Positions 25,718-35,416 of a stretch of DNA of 64,000 nucleotides are shown one piece after another. Below the pieces are notes generated by a model that did no database searches, was not told the DNA's origin, and worked only from the letters and a program-made list of their open reading frames with translations. Source of the DNA: Agarivorans sp. TSD2052 (GTDB lineage Bacteria; Pseudomonadota; Gammaproteobacteria; Enterobacterales; Celerinatantimonadaceae); contig NZ_CP096670.1 in assembly GCF_023238625.1 (NCBI RefSeq), positions 3,924,501 to 3,988,500 on the forward strand, read 5' to 3'. The translations under genes were made by a program, and so were the position numbers. How positions within the stretch are numbered: position 1 is the first letter of the stretch; every line of letters starts with the position of its first letter.

Positions 25718-27736
25718 CTAGCTAAATTTGAAACCTTGCACCAAGCCCACTTGCTCTTTGGCAACCGCTTCCAAATCATCACTCGAGCGATTAAGTTCAG
25801 TTACCACGGTTAAGTTTTGCTGCGCCGCACTAGAAATTGTTTCCATACTGCAAGACACATCTACTGCTGTCGTTTGCTGTTGACTGGTAGCCACGCTAAT
25901 CTCTTCGTTTAACAGTGACAAGCGTTCTATATGGGTATTTATCTCAAGAATTTGGCTATTAATCGCCGTCACATTACTGGCATTTAACTCCATACTCTTG
26001 TTACATAATTCAATCTCTTTAACGGCCAGTTCAGTATCTTCTTGTAAACCACCGATCATAGTTTGAATCTCAGTGGTAGAAGAAGCGGTACGCTGAGCTA
26101 GCTGTCTTACTTCATCGGCCACTACCGCAAAACCTCGGCCTTGCTCACCGGCACGCGCCGCTTCAATGGCGGCATTTAGCGCTAATAAGTTAGTTTGCTG
26201 AGTAATACCTTCAATCACTTCTAAGATGCCAAATATAGCATTACTACTCTCTACAACATGCTTCACCCGATCTGTTGAGCTAGCAATGTTACTGGCTAAT
26301 GTTTGATTATTCTCCAAAGCATTTTCAGTTAAGGTAACCCCTTGCTGAGTACTATCGCCAATTTCTCGCATACCTTGGGCTGCAGATTCAGCACGGCGAG
26401 CCACATCTTGAATGGCTTGCTCCATCTCTGTCATAGCCGCCGACACGGTAATACATTGGCTGCGCTGCTCATCAAGTTGTTTGAGCATTTCGTTACCATG
26501 CTCGCGGTTAACTGTAGAAGCCTGCCCTAGCGCTTCACTTTTATCTCTAATCATCGTTACCGTATCACGTTGCTGATTGATTACCTGATTAAGTTGGCTG
26601 CTCAGTAAACCAAATTCATTACCACTCTCGTAGGCACAACGCTGGCTTAAATCTCCTTCGGCTAGATGTTTTAAAGTAAGGATAATTTGTTTAAGTGGCG
26701 CTTTAATTAACTGCTGAATAACCAGTCCCATAACGAGGCAAAACAATACCGTGAGAGGAATCACGATCGCGCCGCTACTAATTAACGTTGAGATACTCGC
26801 TGAAGCATCTTCAATCTGTTGCTCGGTAGCTTGCTGGCTTTCTGCGTTGAGCAGATTTAAGTTAGCCTGTACCGCATCAAGTTGCTGAGAAATAGAATCT
26901 TTCAACTTCATCAGTTTAAACTGCTTAATCAAATACTGTTGGTATTGGCCTAGTAAGCCGCCAAAGGCTGTTAACTCATCCAATAACCACGGAACTTGGG
27001 TTACTAACTCATGTTCGCCGCTGGCGGTTTTTAACTCTTTAGCAATAGCAAACTCGCCAAAGTCTTCTTCAACGTATACTTTGGTCTCGCGGTTTTCCGA
27101 TATCAGTTTCGACACTTCTCTGGGATCAGAAGAATTAAGGACGTTAATCGTAGCCAATTGCATAGCCGATAAATCGTTAGTTACCGCCTCTAACATCAGC
27201 TTTAATACACCGGTGTCATTTTCATCAAACTGCTGACCTAATAACAAGTTGATTCGCAGTGATATTCCTTGGAAAGTGGCGGTACGCTCAGCTAATGAGG
27301 CGCTACTAGAAATGACATCTTGGTGAAGTTCCAATAAGCTTTCGGCATCTTCAAAGAGGGCTTGGTTTTGCTCTTGAACCTGGCTAAAGCTTTCACTTTC
27401 AACGCCGTGTTCTGTTAGCCAATTCACTAAGCCTGCTTCGGCCTCATGGTAGTCTGCCACCCGCAGCTGATAATCTTGAATAAGCTGATTAACTCGTTGC
27501 CCGTCACGCTCTTGAATAGCTTGGTTAAGAACCTGGTCAACCGCCGCTAAACTGCGGTCGAGCTTGTTGGTTTGCTCCATTAATGGAAAAGCTTGTGTGA
27601 TAACTTCCCCCATCGTTGTCTCGGCCTGCTGCATTTGCTTCCATGCCACTAAACCTAGCGCGAGAACAACAATACATAACAGTGAAAAGGTTGCCAAAAT
27701 CAATTGGGTTATTGATAATTTTTTCAGTAATAACAT
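25718..27736 (-). CDS. Methyl-accepting chemotaxis protein
   Basis: This 672-residue transmembrane chemoreceptor has one membrane helix at about 12-33, a long helical periplasmic sensor (about 35-320, probably a helical-bundle type), a second helix at about 320-345, a HAMP region (about 345-400) and a cytoplasmic signalling hairpin with [34 protein letters not shown] near 525-560. The ligand is unknown. It has no cognate che genes nearby and is an orphan receptor. It ends in LVQGFKFS, with no CheR-binding pentapeptide. Confidence 0.93.
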   Translation of the reverse strand: MLLLKKLSITQLILATFSLLCIVVLALGLVAWKQMQQAETTMGEVITQAFPLMEQTNKLDRSLAAVDQVLNQAIQERDGQRVNQLIQDYQLRVADYHEAEAGLVNWLTEHGVESESFSQVQEQNQALFEDAESLLELHQDVISSSASLAERTATFQGISLRINLLLGQQFDENDTGVLKLMLEAVTNDLSAMQLATINVLNSSDPREVSKLISENRETKVYVEEDFGEFAIAKELKTASGEHELVTQVPWLLDELTAFGGLLGQYQQYLIKQFKLMKLKDSISQQLDAVQANLNLLNAESQQATEQQIEDASASISTLISSGAIVIPLTVLFCLVMGLVIQQLIKAPLKQIILTLKHLAEGDLSQRCAYESGNEFGLLSSQLNQVINQQRDTVTMIRDKSEALGQASTVNREHGNEMLKQLDEQRSQCITVSAAMTEMEQAIQDVARRAESAAQGMREIGDSTQQGVTLTENALENNQTLASNIASSTDRVKHVVESSNAIFGILEVIEGITQQTNLLALNAAIEAARAGEQGRGFAVVADEVRQLAQRTASSTTEIQTMIGGLQEDTELAVKEIELCNKSMELNASNVTAINSQILEINTHIERLSLLNEEISVATSQQQTTAVDVSCSMETISSAAQQNLTVVTELNRSSDDLEAVAKEQVGLVQGFKFS

Positions 27737-28056
27737 CTATTTCTCACTTCTAAATTTGTTTATCACTTCCATATGTAAGCGCTTACATCATAACGATGTG
27801 GCTAGTTAATAATCATTATGTTTTCCAGATCAGAAGTTATGAAAATTCACTTTCGGGAGCCAAGCTATAAAATAGTGAAGGTTAAAATCTTGTTAACAAA
27901 CAAAACAGTGATTGCGCTCACCAAAGCAAAATTAACGTGAAAAAACTCAATTAGAAAAAAACATAACGATGAGTGAAATAACAGATCTTCACTGCGCGCT
28001 ATACAGTGTAGCTAAGGCCAAGTAAGCTAGGCTAAAACTCGCCAATGGAACGCTAA
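27737..28056. other. Intergenic region between divergent chemoreceptor and LysR genes
   Basis: This 320-bp A+T-rich region carries the divergent promoters. No other feature was recognised. Confidence 0.35.
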
Positions 28057-28953
28057 ATGCAGCTCGGTAAAATTAATTTAAATCTGCTTAGTGCCCTTTA
28101 TTACCTCTTGCAAGAACAAAGTGTGACTCGCGCAGCCGAAAAAATGCACTTGAGCCAATCGGCGATGAGTAAACACCTAGCCAAGTTGCGTGAAGTGTTT
28201 GGCGACCCACTCTTGGTAAGAGTAAAAGGTCAACTGCAAGCCACGCCAAAAGGCTTAGAGCTTAAGGCGCAAGTCGCCCCTTTACTCGACGCCGTAGAAA
28301 ACTTGTTGCACCAACAAGCTTTTGAGCCCAGCCTGTGCCAACGTACTTTTTGTATTGCCACCTCAGACTACGTTAGCGAGCACTTACTACCAAAAGTATT
28401 AGGCGGAATTTATCAGCAAGCCCCCCAACTGAACATTGAACTTTGCAACTGGGACCATACTACCAACCGCTTGCTGCACAGTGGTGAAGTAGACTTAGGC
28501 ATGACCTTACCACCACAAGATAGCACCGAATTACATGCCACTACCTTAGGCACCGATCACCTCGTTTGTTTAATGCATAAGCAACACCCTTATTTAGCGT
28601 TACCGCAAGCTACTGTGAGTGATTACTGCCGTTATCCCCACGCTATTATTACTACTGGCGCTGACAAAAACTCACATATTGACCGCTACTTGGCCAAACA
28701 AGGCCTACAGAGACAAATTCAATTTAGTGCTTCTTCTTATCCTGCGACCGTTCAAATTTTATGCGAGACCCGCTTTATATTGACCCTGCCAGCCAAGATT
28801 GCTCAGCAACTGGTGAAGCAAAGACCATTGGCCATGGTTGCCTTGCCTTTTGATGCCAACGATTTTGAGTATTCATTAATTTGGCACCATCGCAATCATC
28901 ATGATCCTGCTCATAGTTGGTTTAGACAACAGATCCATAAAGCAATGGCTTAA
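28057..28953 (+). CDS. LysR-family transcriptional regulator
   Basis: This 298-residue regulator has an N-terminal helix-turn-helix (about 18-50: QSVTRAAEKMHLSQSAMSKHLAKLREVFGDPLLVR) and a periplasmic-binding-like effector domain (about 90-295). The N-terminus (GKINLNLLSALYYLLQEQSVTRAA) is of the NodD/LeuO-like subgroup. It is not adjacent to an obvious divergent target, since the chemoreceptor lies 320 bp away; the target and effector are unknown. Confidence 0.92.
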   Translation: MQLGKINLNLLSALYYLLQEQSVTRAAEKMHLSQSAMSKHLAKLREVFGDPLLVRVKGQLQATPKGLELKAQVAPLLDAVENLLHQQAFEPSLCQRTFCIATSDYVSEHLLPKVLGGIYQQAPQLNIELCNWDHTTNRLLHSGEVDLGMTLPPQDSTELHATTLGTDHLVCLMHKQHPYLALPQATVSDYCRYPHAIITTGADKNSHIDRYLAKQGLQRQIQFSASSYPATVQILCETRFILTLPAKIAQQLVKQRPLAMVALPFDANDFEYSLIWHHRNHHDPAHSWFRQQIHKAMA

Positions 28954-29108
28954 GTGATTGATGGCTAAGAGACTACGATAATGCTTTGTTTAATCCTTCC
29001 TGGTTGCGGGTTTCGCTGGCTTTTTAGAACGGGTGAATGGTAATGCCTAGCTTAAGCCAGCCAGCAAAACAGTTTTTTATAAACAGTAAATAAAACCAGG
29101 GGCAATGT

Positions 29109-29498
29109 ATGAGTAAAACCAGGAATAGAGAAAACCAACAACTATCCTCAAACTGCCCCAGCTGTGGCACAGAGCTAGCCTGCAGCGCCGACATCGATTG
29201 CTGGTGCATGAGCATGCCGGCACTATTACCGGTAAGCGCCAATATACAGCAACGCGCCTGTTATTGTTCGAGCTGTTTATCTAAAAAACTGGGTGAAAAG
29301 CTGCAGGAGCTAATAGCAAACACGCCGCACCGACAAATGCTTGAACAAGCAGCCCGTTATCATCAAGCCGAGACAGCCTTACAAGCGCACATTGATTACA
29401 CTATGGTTGATGGCTTAATGGTGTTTAGTGCTTGGTACCACTTAAAGCGTGGCAGCTGTTGCGGCAACGGCTGCAAGCATTGCCCCTACCCTCAATAG
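29109..29498 (+). CDS. Cysteine-rich protein, CWC domain fused to DUF5522-like C-terminus
   Basis: This soluble 129-residue protein has two cysteine-rich parts. The first (about 15-60) has CPSCGTELACSADIDCWCMSMP and CYCSSCLSKKL, matching the small CWC family. The second (about 95-129) ends YHLKRGSCCGNGCKHCPY, typical of DUF5522. These usually occur as separate proteins, so this looks like a fusion; it probably binds zinc or another metal. The function is unknown. Confidence 0.82.
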   Translation: MSKTRNRENQQLSSNCPSCGTELACSADIDCWCMSMPALLPVSANIQQRACYCSSCLSKKLGEKLQELIANTPHRQMLEQAARYHQAETALQAHIDYTMVDGLMVFSAWYHLKRGSCCGNGCKHCPYPQ

Positions 29499-29518
29499 GC
29501 CTTAACCATTATTACACG

Positions 29519-30028
29519 CTATTTATTATCAGCCACTCTGTTCGCGCCCAATAACGGGTTGCGTTTGTTAAAGGCTAGATTCGCCAAGCCATAGGCTAAA
29601 CGCGTGACGCCAAAAAACAGCAGCAAAACCAGGGTAATAATGGCGTATAGCGCGTGTAAATCAATTGACAACTCGGTTAACCATGCCAATGCTTCTGCAC
29701 GTATATCTAGCCAATAAAGTAAGCCGTATATTTGATAAAATGAGTGAATAAATACCGCCGCAACAGTGACCAAAGAAATAACCACCGACACCAACCACGA
29801 GTAGATACTCAGCAGCCATATTTCAGCGCGGCTTAAGGTGCGCCCTTGGTCTTTAACAAAAACTTGAACTACGACGAGGGCGGCTAGCATCAAACTTAAT
29901 ATCCCCAAGCAGCTATTTGACGCTAATTCCATGTGCCACACGACCAAACCAAACAGCACAGAGCTACACAGGTACACCACCGAAAACCACAATATATATT
30001 TGTTCATCGATACCGAGGCTGCTTGCAT
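29519..30028 (-). CDS. Four-helix membrane protein (hypothetical)
   Basis: This 169-residue inner-membrane protein has hydrophobic segments at about 10-32, 38-57, 70-96 and 120-148. The pattern of a VKDQGRTLSRAEIWLLS loop between the second and third helices recalls the ABZJ_00895 family, which has no known role. An alternative ATG at 30007 would remove seven residues. It lies convergent to the cysteine-rich gene, with 20 bp between the stops. Confidence 0.65.
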   Translation of the reverse strand: MQAASVSMNKYILWFSVVYLCSSVLFGLVVWHMELASNSCLGILSLMLAALVVVQVFVKDQGRTLSRAEIWLLSIYSWLVSVVISLVTVAAVFIHSFYQIYGLLYWLDIRAEALAWLTELSIDLHALYAIITLVLLLFFGVTRLAYGLANLAFNKRNPLLGANRVADNK

Positions 30029-30100
30029 GTTTTATCCTTATCGCTGAGTACCACTAGATGTCGCTTTAAAAAGCACCAGTGACCAAGTGAGTCACTGCCT

Positions 30101-30133
30101 AAAAGCCTAACACTCACCTTTTAGGCTATTTTT
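30101..30133. terminator. Weak hairpin AGCCTAA/TTAGGCT
   Basis: A 7-bp stem with a 10-nt loop is followed by a T-rich run on the plus strand. It lies upstream of two divergent genes, so its role is unclear. The rest of the 305-bp gap shows only promoter-type A+T-rich DNA. Confidence 0.3.
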
Positions 30134-30334
30134 AACCCATATCAATGTAGCCTTGTGATTTATTTACCCTGATCACAAATCCAATAACTAATGAATCCAG
30201 CGTCGTACTTTTCCTCGCCCTTATTAAATTCCAAACTGGAATACCAACAAACACTAAAATTCCATATATATAGTTAGCTTTAGTGATTAGACTAGCGCCA
30301 GTTTTCGATTGTTCTCATTTTTCAAGGACCTCCC

Positions 30335-30943
30335 GTGTTAGAAGCCTTAAGTGCATTACTACTGATTAACCTATTAGGCATGCTAAGCCCAGGCCCCGAT
30401 ATGGTGATGGTATTACGTCATGCCAGTAGTGGTAAACGCCAAGCCGCTTGGTGTGTTCTAGGGGTGTTACTGGGATTCAGTATTCATATTGGTTTAGCCA
30501 TTGCAGGGCTGTCAATCCTTATTAAGCAATCACCAATGCTGTTTGAAATACTTCGTTGGAGCGGCGCTGGTTTCCTGGTATTTCTTGGCTTAAAAACCCT
30601 ATTTACTCGTTCAGAGCTACTCGATTTAGCCGCCAACCCGCACCCTAAAGGCAACAAAAAAGTACTCTTAAGTGGCATTGCCTGCAACTTACTTAATCCC
30701 AAAATCTTGGTATTTGTGGTGAGTGTATTCAGCCAATTTATTGGTAGCGAAACCCTGCTCAGTCATAAGCTGATTTTAGGCGCCGCGCTGTTATTAGAAA
30801 CGGCCGTTCTTTGGTATGTTTTAGTACGAATATTGTCGCATCATAAGGTTCAAATTAAGCTACAACGCTATCAGCAATGGGTGAACCGATTTAGCGGTAC
30901 AACGCTGCTTGGCATGGGAACTTTGCTCGGCCTTCACAGTTAA
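30335..30943 (+). CDS. LysE/RhtB-family amino-acid exporter
   Basis: This 202-residue inner-membrane exporter has about six helices. The family signature is near the N-terminus (NLLGMLSPGPDMVMVLRHASSGKRQAAWCVLGVLLG) and at NLLNPKILVFVVSVFSQF near residue 125. The start codon is GTG, with AAGGA about 8 nt upstream. The substrate is likely an amino acid or homoserine-type compound, not determined. Confidence 0.9.
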   Translation: MLEALSALLLINLLGMLSPGPDMVMVLRHASSGKRQAAWCVLGVLLGFSIHIGLAIAGLSILIKQSPMLFEILRWSGAGFLVFLGLKTLFTRSELLDLAANPHPKGNKKVLLSGIACNLLNPKILVFVVSVFSQFIGSETLLSHKLILGAALLLETAVLWYVLVRILSHHKVQIKLQRYQQWVNRFSGTTLLGMGTLLGLHS

Positions 30944-31010
30944 GCGGTAAGCAAATTGAAACCGTGTCTGCTTGGTGCTATGTTCAAAAAAAAGGCAGAT
31001 GACCCTCATT

Positions 31011-31670
31011 ATGGAAGATACCTACAAGATCATTATTGCTGATGACCACCCTTTGTTTCGTAGTGCTCTTCAGCAGGCAGTACAAACTGCCGTTCCCGAT
31101 GCTCAATTACTCGAAGCCGAAAACGTAAATGATTTACTCAAGCTTCTTGATTTGCAGCGCGAACCTGACTTACTGTTGCTTGACTTGAAAATGCCAGGAG
31201 CCAATGGTTTTTCAGCGTTTACCCACTTGCATGGTCAATATCCAGATCTACCTATTGTGGTGATCTCAGCCAGCGAAGAAACCAGTGTAGTGCAAAAAGC
31301 CAAACAGCTTGGCGCTACTGGCTTTATCCCTAAATCAACACCTTTGCAGCAGTTGGTTGCAGCTATTCAACATATTATTGAAGGGGATGATTGGTTCCCC
31401 GAAGGAATATCGTTTGCTAACCATGTAGAAGAAGACCCACTGGCAGAACGCTTAGCCAGCCTAACGCCGCAGCAATATAAAGTATTAGTGATGCTTAATG
31501 AAGGCTTATTAAACAAACAAATAGCCTATGAGCTAAATGTTTCAGAAGCCACCATTAAGGCGCATGTTACCGCCATCTTCCGCAAACTAAACGTGAAAAA
31601 TCGTACTCAAGCAGTCATCGCCTTGCAGCAATTAGAGTTAGAGCCGAGCCCCGACGACAATTCTTTTTAG
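31011..31670 (+). CDS. crbR: CrbR-like response regulator (REC-LuxR)
   Basis: This is a NarL/FixJ-type regulator of about 220 residues. The receiver domain (about 5-120) has the acidic pair in IIADDHPLF and the phospho-Asp in LLLLDLKMPG; the LuxR-type helix-turn-helix is at about 155-205 (LNEGLLNKQIAYELNVSEATIKAHVTAIFRKL). In Vibrio, the CrbS/CrbR pair (called MxtR/ErdR in Pseudomonas) turns on acs. The convergent neighbour is the matching CrbS-type kinase, and acs is in the same cluster. The ATG at 30999 is an alternative start. Confidence 0.88.
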   Translation: MEDTYKIIIADDHPLFRSALQQAVQTAVPDAQLLEAENVNDLLKLLDLQREPDLLLLDLKMPGANGFSAFTHLHGQYPDLPIVVISASEETSVVQKAKQLGATGFIPKSTPLQQLVAAIQHIIEGDDWFPEGISFANHVEEDPLAERLASLTPQQYKVLVMLNEGLLNKQIAYELNVSEATIKAHVTAIFRKLNVKNRTQAVIALQQLELEPSPDDNSF

Positions 31671-31677
31671 TAAGAAT

Positions 31678-31702
31678 AGCCCAGCCAAGCGCTGGGCTTT
31701 TT
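31678..31702. terminator. Terminator between crbR and crbS
   Basis: AGCCCAGC-N5-GCTGGGCT followed by T5 lies between the two convergent genes. Confidence 0.85.
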
Positions 31703-31722
31703 ATTGCCTTACTTTCTCGCCA

Positions 31723-34700
31723 TTAGCCATTAGGTTTTAACCAATAGTTAGCCGCCGTTTTACTGTTTAATAACTGCTGACACAATTTCTTTAGCCGCAG
31801 CGGTCTTAGAGGTTTACTCAAATAAGCAAAACCTTGAGCGCGCACACGGTCAATAAGATCGGTATGCCGGTCAGCACTAACCACTATCCCATGGCAAGAG
31901 AGTTTGCGCTGGTGAATTAATCGCTGTAACGCTTCTAAACCGGTTTTATCGTGATCTAAATGATAGTCACTTAAAATTAGCTCTGGTGTCCAGCCCCCGT
32001 CGATTAACTCTTCAGCCAGCTCTGCATCTTCACAGCACACCACTTCATAGCCCCAACGCCCCAACAAGCTTTCCATACCGGCTAGGATGGCCGGTTCATT
32101 GTCAATGCATAACACTTTTGCGCCTTGGGTGGTGTTAATATTGTCGTGTTCTTGCGGCCGTTCTTTATGGATATTTAGCGCCTCAACTATCGGTACCGAT
32201 ATGTAGAAAACCGAACCTTTGCCTGGGGTAGACTCAACCCCAATGGGAATTTCTAATAATTCAGCAAACCCCTGTGCAATCGCCAACCCTAAACCCAAGC
32301 CTTCTTCACGCGCTTTACCCGACTTATTAAGCTGTTGAAACTCTTCAAAAATTTGTTGTTGCTTACTCTTATCAATGCCCGGACCGTTGTCCCATACTTC
32401 TAAACGTAAATAGTTACCTTTCCGTCTAGCACCCAGCAGCACCTTGCCGTCAGGGTTATAGCGCAAGGCGTTAGTTAAGAAGTTTTGCAATATACGCCGC
32501 AGCAGTTTGCTATCACTACTTACCGTCAGCTTACTGGCATACAATTTTAGTTCAACGCCTTGCTGCTGGGCTAACGGTATGAATTCAGCATGAATATGAT
32601 CCAGCAAATGGCCTATCTCAAATTGCTCATTGCTCACTTCCACGCGGCCTGACTCTAAGCGAGAAATATCCAACAAATCGCTAATAATTTCTTCTGCAGA
32701 GTACAAGGATTTATCAATACTGGCGGCTAAAAACTTAGCATCGGTCGCTAAGCTAGACTCAAGCAAAGAGCCTACAAACAGCTTTGCCGCATTAAGGGGT
32801 TGCATTAGATCATGACTTACCGCCGCCAAAAAGCGCGATTTAGATTGGTTGGCTTGCTCGGCGGAATCAGTAGCTTGCATTAGCTGCTGGTTGATTGAAG
32901 ACAGCTGTTGAGTGCGCTGGGCAACCCTCGCTTCTAAAATTTCATTGGCTTGTTTCAACATGTCTTCGGCTTGGCGAAAGGTAGTAATGTCACTAAACGT
33001 CATCACATACCCGCCGTTGGGCATCGGATTACCCTGCACTTGGATCACTCGCCCATCACGGCGGATCCTTGAAGACGTATGGCTGGTACCACGGCGTAAA
33101 TGCTCAACCCTACGCTCAACATGTTCTTCAATGTCGCCGGGACCACATAAGCCATTCACGGCGTTATGCCGAATCACCTCTTCTATCGGTCGCCCCACCG
33201 CAATCATACCGTTAGGAAACTCAAATAGTTCGGTATAGCGTCGATTCCACGATACCAATGTTAATTCACGGTCAACAATTGCAATACCTTGATCAATATG
33301 CTCAATGGCTCCTTGCAACAAGTGCTTATTAAACTGTAATAGCTCTGAGGCTTCTTCGGCGATGGAGGCAAACTCTTCCAGCTGCACCTGCTTGCCCTGC
33401 AAGGCAGAGCCCAGCACCAAACGCGCAGACGATGAGCCAAATACCCCGCCTAACATTCGTTCGGTTTCAGCAATCAGCTCTACTGGCGCTTGTTGGTTAG
33501 GACTGAGCTGCACACTGCGCGACGCCGCGTACTTCTGAAAACTTTCGCTAATCCGTTGCGTGCCTAAAAAACGCGATGCCAACATGTGCAACTCTTCCAC
33601 ACTCACCTTAGATTGGTATAGCGCGCCGGCATCATCACTTTTACCATTTTGCCCAACAAAATTACTGGCTTGTAACCACTCAGACACCGCTGGACTAGAA
33701 AGTTTCGACACCAGAATATAAGCCGATAAGTTACCCAATAAACTGAGCACTATGCCCCAGTTGTCATTAGAGATAAGCGGGGCATTTTGCCATTGTGGTG
33801 CGGTGAGCCATTCAACCACATTAGGCATCAACGCAACGTTAGGCCACAACAAGGGTAAACTGCCCGTAATATTCAGTAGATTAAGTAGCCAAAGGGTCAT
33901 GCCAACAATAAGGCCTGCATACACACCCGTGCGATTACCCTCTCGCCAGTACAAGCCAAATAACAGCGGAATAGCTAATTGCGCTATCGCGCCAAAAGAC
34001 AAAAATCCAATGTCGGCCAGATTAGCTATCTCGCCGAGCATTAAAAAGGTGCCCCAAGCGAGCAACAGAATAACCAAAATAGTGGTGCGGCGAACGTTCA
34101 GCAATAGCTCACTAAACTGGGCAAAGTTGCGTCGATTCAACCCTCCTTTTTTTAACAATAGCGGCAACACCAAATCGTTACTCACCATAATTGCTAAGGC
34201 AATGGTAGAAACCACAACCATACCACTAGCGGCTGAGGTGCCCCCCAAAAAGGCTACCATGCCCAGAAAATCATGCCCCGCTTGCAAGGGTAAACTAATC
34301 ACAAAGTTATCAGCTGGCGTGCCTGCGGGTAACAAATAATCGCCCGCAAAGGCAATCGGTAAAACAAAAATAGCCAACAACAATAAGTAGCTAGGAAATA
34401 GCCAACGGGCGGTATGTAAATCACTCAGTTGATTGTTCTCAACCACGGTCACATGAAACTGCCTAGGCAAACATATCACGGCGGCAATCGCCAATAAGCT
34501 GGCCACCAGCAAATCACTCACATCGGCGATACTGATTTGCTGCCATTTAAGCGCTAAAGACTGGCTCACGTTTTGCTGCGCAGCTAAGGGTAAATCCCAC
34601 AAGATTGATACCGCCAACAAGCCAACACACACAAAAGCCACCAACTTGACCAAGGATTCAAATGCAATGGCTACAATCACCCCTCGGTGGTGTTCAGTTG

Positions 34701-35256
34701 CATCTATATGTCGAGTACCAAACAGCATGGTGAAAATCGCCAACGCGATACTCACAAACAAGGCGATTTGTGAGCTACTGCCCTTACCCACAGCTTCTCG
34801 CATAGCATCTCCGCCAAACAGGTCTAAACCCATCACAATGGCTCGAAGCTGCAATGCAATATAGGGTAAAACACCCACAATACAGATCAGAGAAATAACC
34901 ACGGCAAGGGTTTGCGACTTGCCGTACCGAGCGGCAATAAAGTCTGCAATGGTGGTGATATGCTCGCGCTTGGCAATTAAAATTATCCGCGCCAGTAACT
35001 TCCAGCCAAACAAAAACAGCAATAAAGGGCCAAGGTAAACCGGAATAAAAGACAGTAGATTTTGATTGGCTTGGCCTACCGTGCCGTAAAAAGTCCACGA
35101 GGTACAATAAACCGCGATTGAAAAGCTATAAAAAGCCGGCTGCCACCTCAACCTAGCGCTAGAAATTTTATCGGTATAATAGGCAATGAAAAACAACACC
35201 CCTAAATACGCCAAAGAAAGGGGAATCACCAACCAACCTTCACTCACCATTTGCAT
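31723..35256 (-). CDS. crbS: CrbS-like hybrid sensor kinase with sodium/solute symporter domain
   Basis: This 1177-residue protein has four parts: an SSS-type membrane domain of about 13 helices (1-about 520), a PAS domain (about 640-760: IDQGIAIVDRELTLVSWNRRYTELF), a histidine kinase (about 800-1030, phospho-His in FLAAVSHDLMQPLNAAKLF; ATP lid EEGLGLGLAIAQGF) and a C-terminal receiver (about 1050-1170, Asp in LILSDYHLDHD). It is thought to sense acetate-related flux and phosphorylate CrbR, activating acs. The domain order is that of CrbS/MxtR. All catalytic motifs look intact. Confidence 0.92.
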   Translation of the reverse strand: MQMVSEGWLVIPLSLAYLGVLFFIAYYTDKISSARLRWQPAFYSFSIAVYCTSWTFYGTVGQANQNLLSFIPVYLGPLLLFLFGWKLLARIILIAKREHITTIADFIAARYGKSQTLAVVISLICIVGVLPYIALQLRAIVMGLDLFGGDAMREAVGKGSSSQIALFVSIALAIFTMLFGTRHIDATEHHRGVIVAIAFESLVKLVAFVCVGLLAVSILWDLPLAAQQNVSQSLALKWQQISIADVSDLLVASLLAIAAVICLPRQFHVTVVENNQLSDLHTARWLFPSYLLLLAIFVLPIAFAGDYLLPAGTPADNFVISLPLQAGHDFLGMVAFLGGTSAASGMVVVSTIALAIMVSNDLVLPLLLKKGGLNRRNFAQFSELLLNVRRTTILVILLLAWGTFLMLGEIANLADIGFLSFGAIAQLAIPLLFGLYWREGNRTGVYAGLIVGMTLWLLNLLNITGSLPLLWPNVALMPNVVEWLTAPQWQNAPLISNDNWGIVLSLLGNLSAYILVSKLSSPAVSEWLQASNFVGQNGKSDDAGALYQSKVSVEELHMLASRFLGTQRISESFQKYAASRSVQLSPNQQAPVELIAETERMLGGVFGSSSARLVLGSALQGKQVQLEEFASIAEEASELLQFNKHLLQGAIEHIDQGIAIVDRELTLVSWNRRYTELFEFPNGMIAVGRPIEEVIRHNAVNGLCGPGDIEEHVERRVEHLRRGTSHTSSRIRRDGRVIQVQGNPMPNGGYVMTFSDITTFRQAEDMLKQANEILEARVAQRTQQLSSINQQLMQATDSAEQANQSKSRFLAAVSHDLMQPLNAAKLFVGSLLESSLATDAKFLAASIDKSLYSAEEIISDLLDISRLESGRVEVSNEQFEIGHLLDHIHAEFIPLAQQQGVELKLYASKLTVSSDSKLLRRILQNFLTNALRYNPDGKVLLGARRKGNYLRLEVWDNGPGIDKSKQQQIFEEFQQLNKSGKAREEGLGLGLAIAQGFAELLEIPIGVESTPGKGSVFYISVPIVEALNIHKERPQEHDNINTTQGAKVLCIDNEPAILAGMESLLGRWGYEVVCCEDAELAEELIDGGWTPELILSDYHLDHDKTGLEALQRLIHQRKLSCHGIVVSADRHTDLIDRVRAQGFAYLSKPLRPLRLKKLCQQLLNSKTAANYWLKPNG

Positions 35257-35416
35257 ATTGAATCAGCTTCCTTTTGATTCACAGTAGGGCCTAATGTACA
35301 GCGTGTACAGGGCTTACAACTCTCGTTTAGACTAAAGTCGTCTAGGTTAAGTTAGCAAAAAACGACATGCTTATCTGTGATAAATACGTAGACTTAGCAA
35401 CCTTAAAGGCGGGAAC

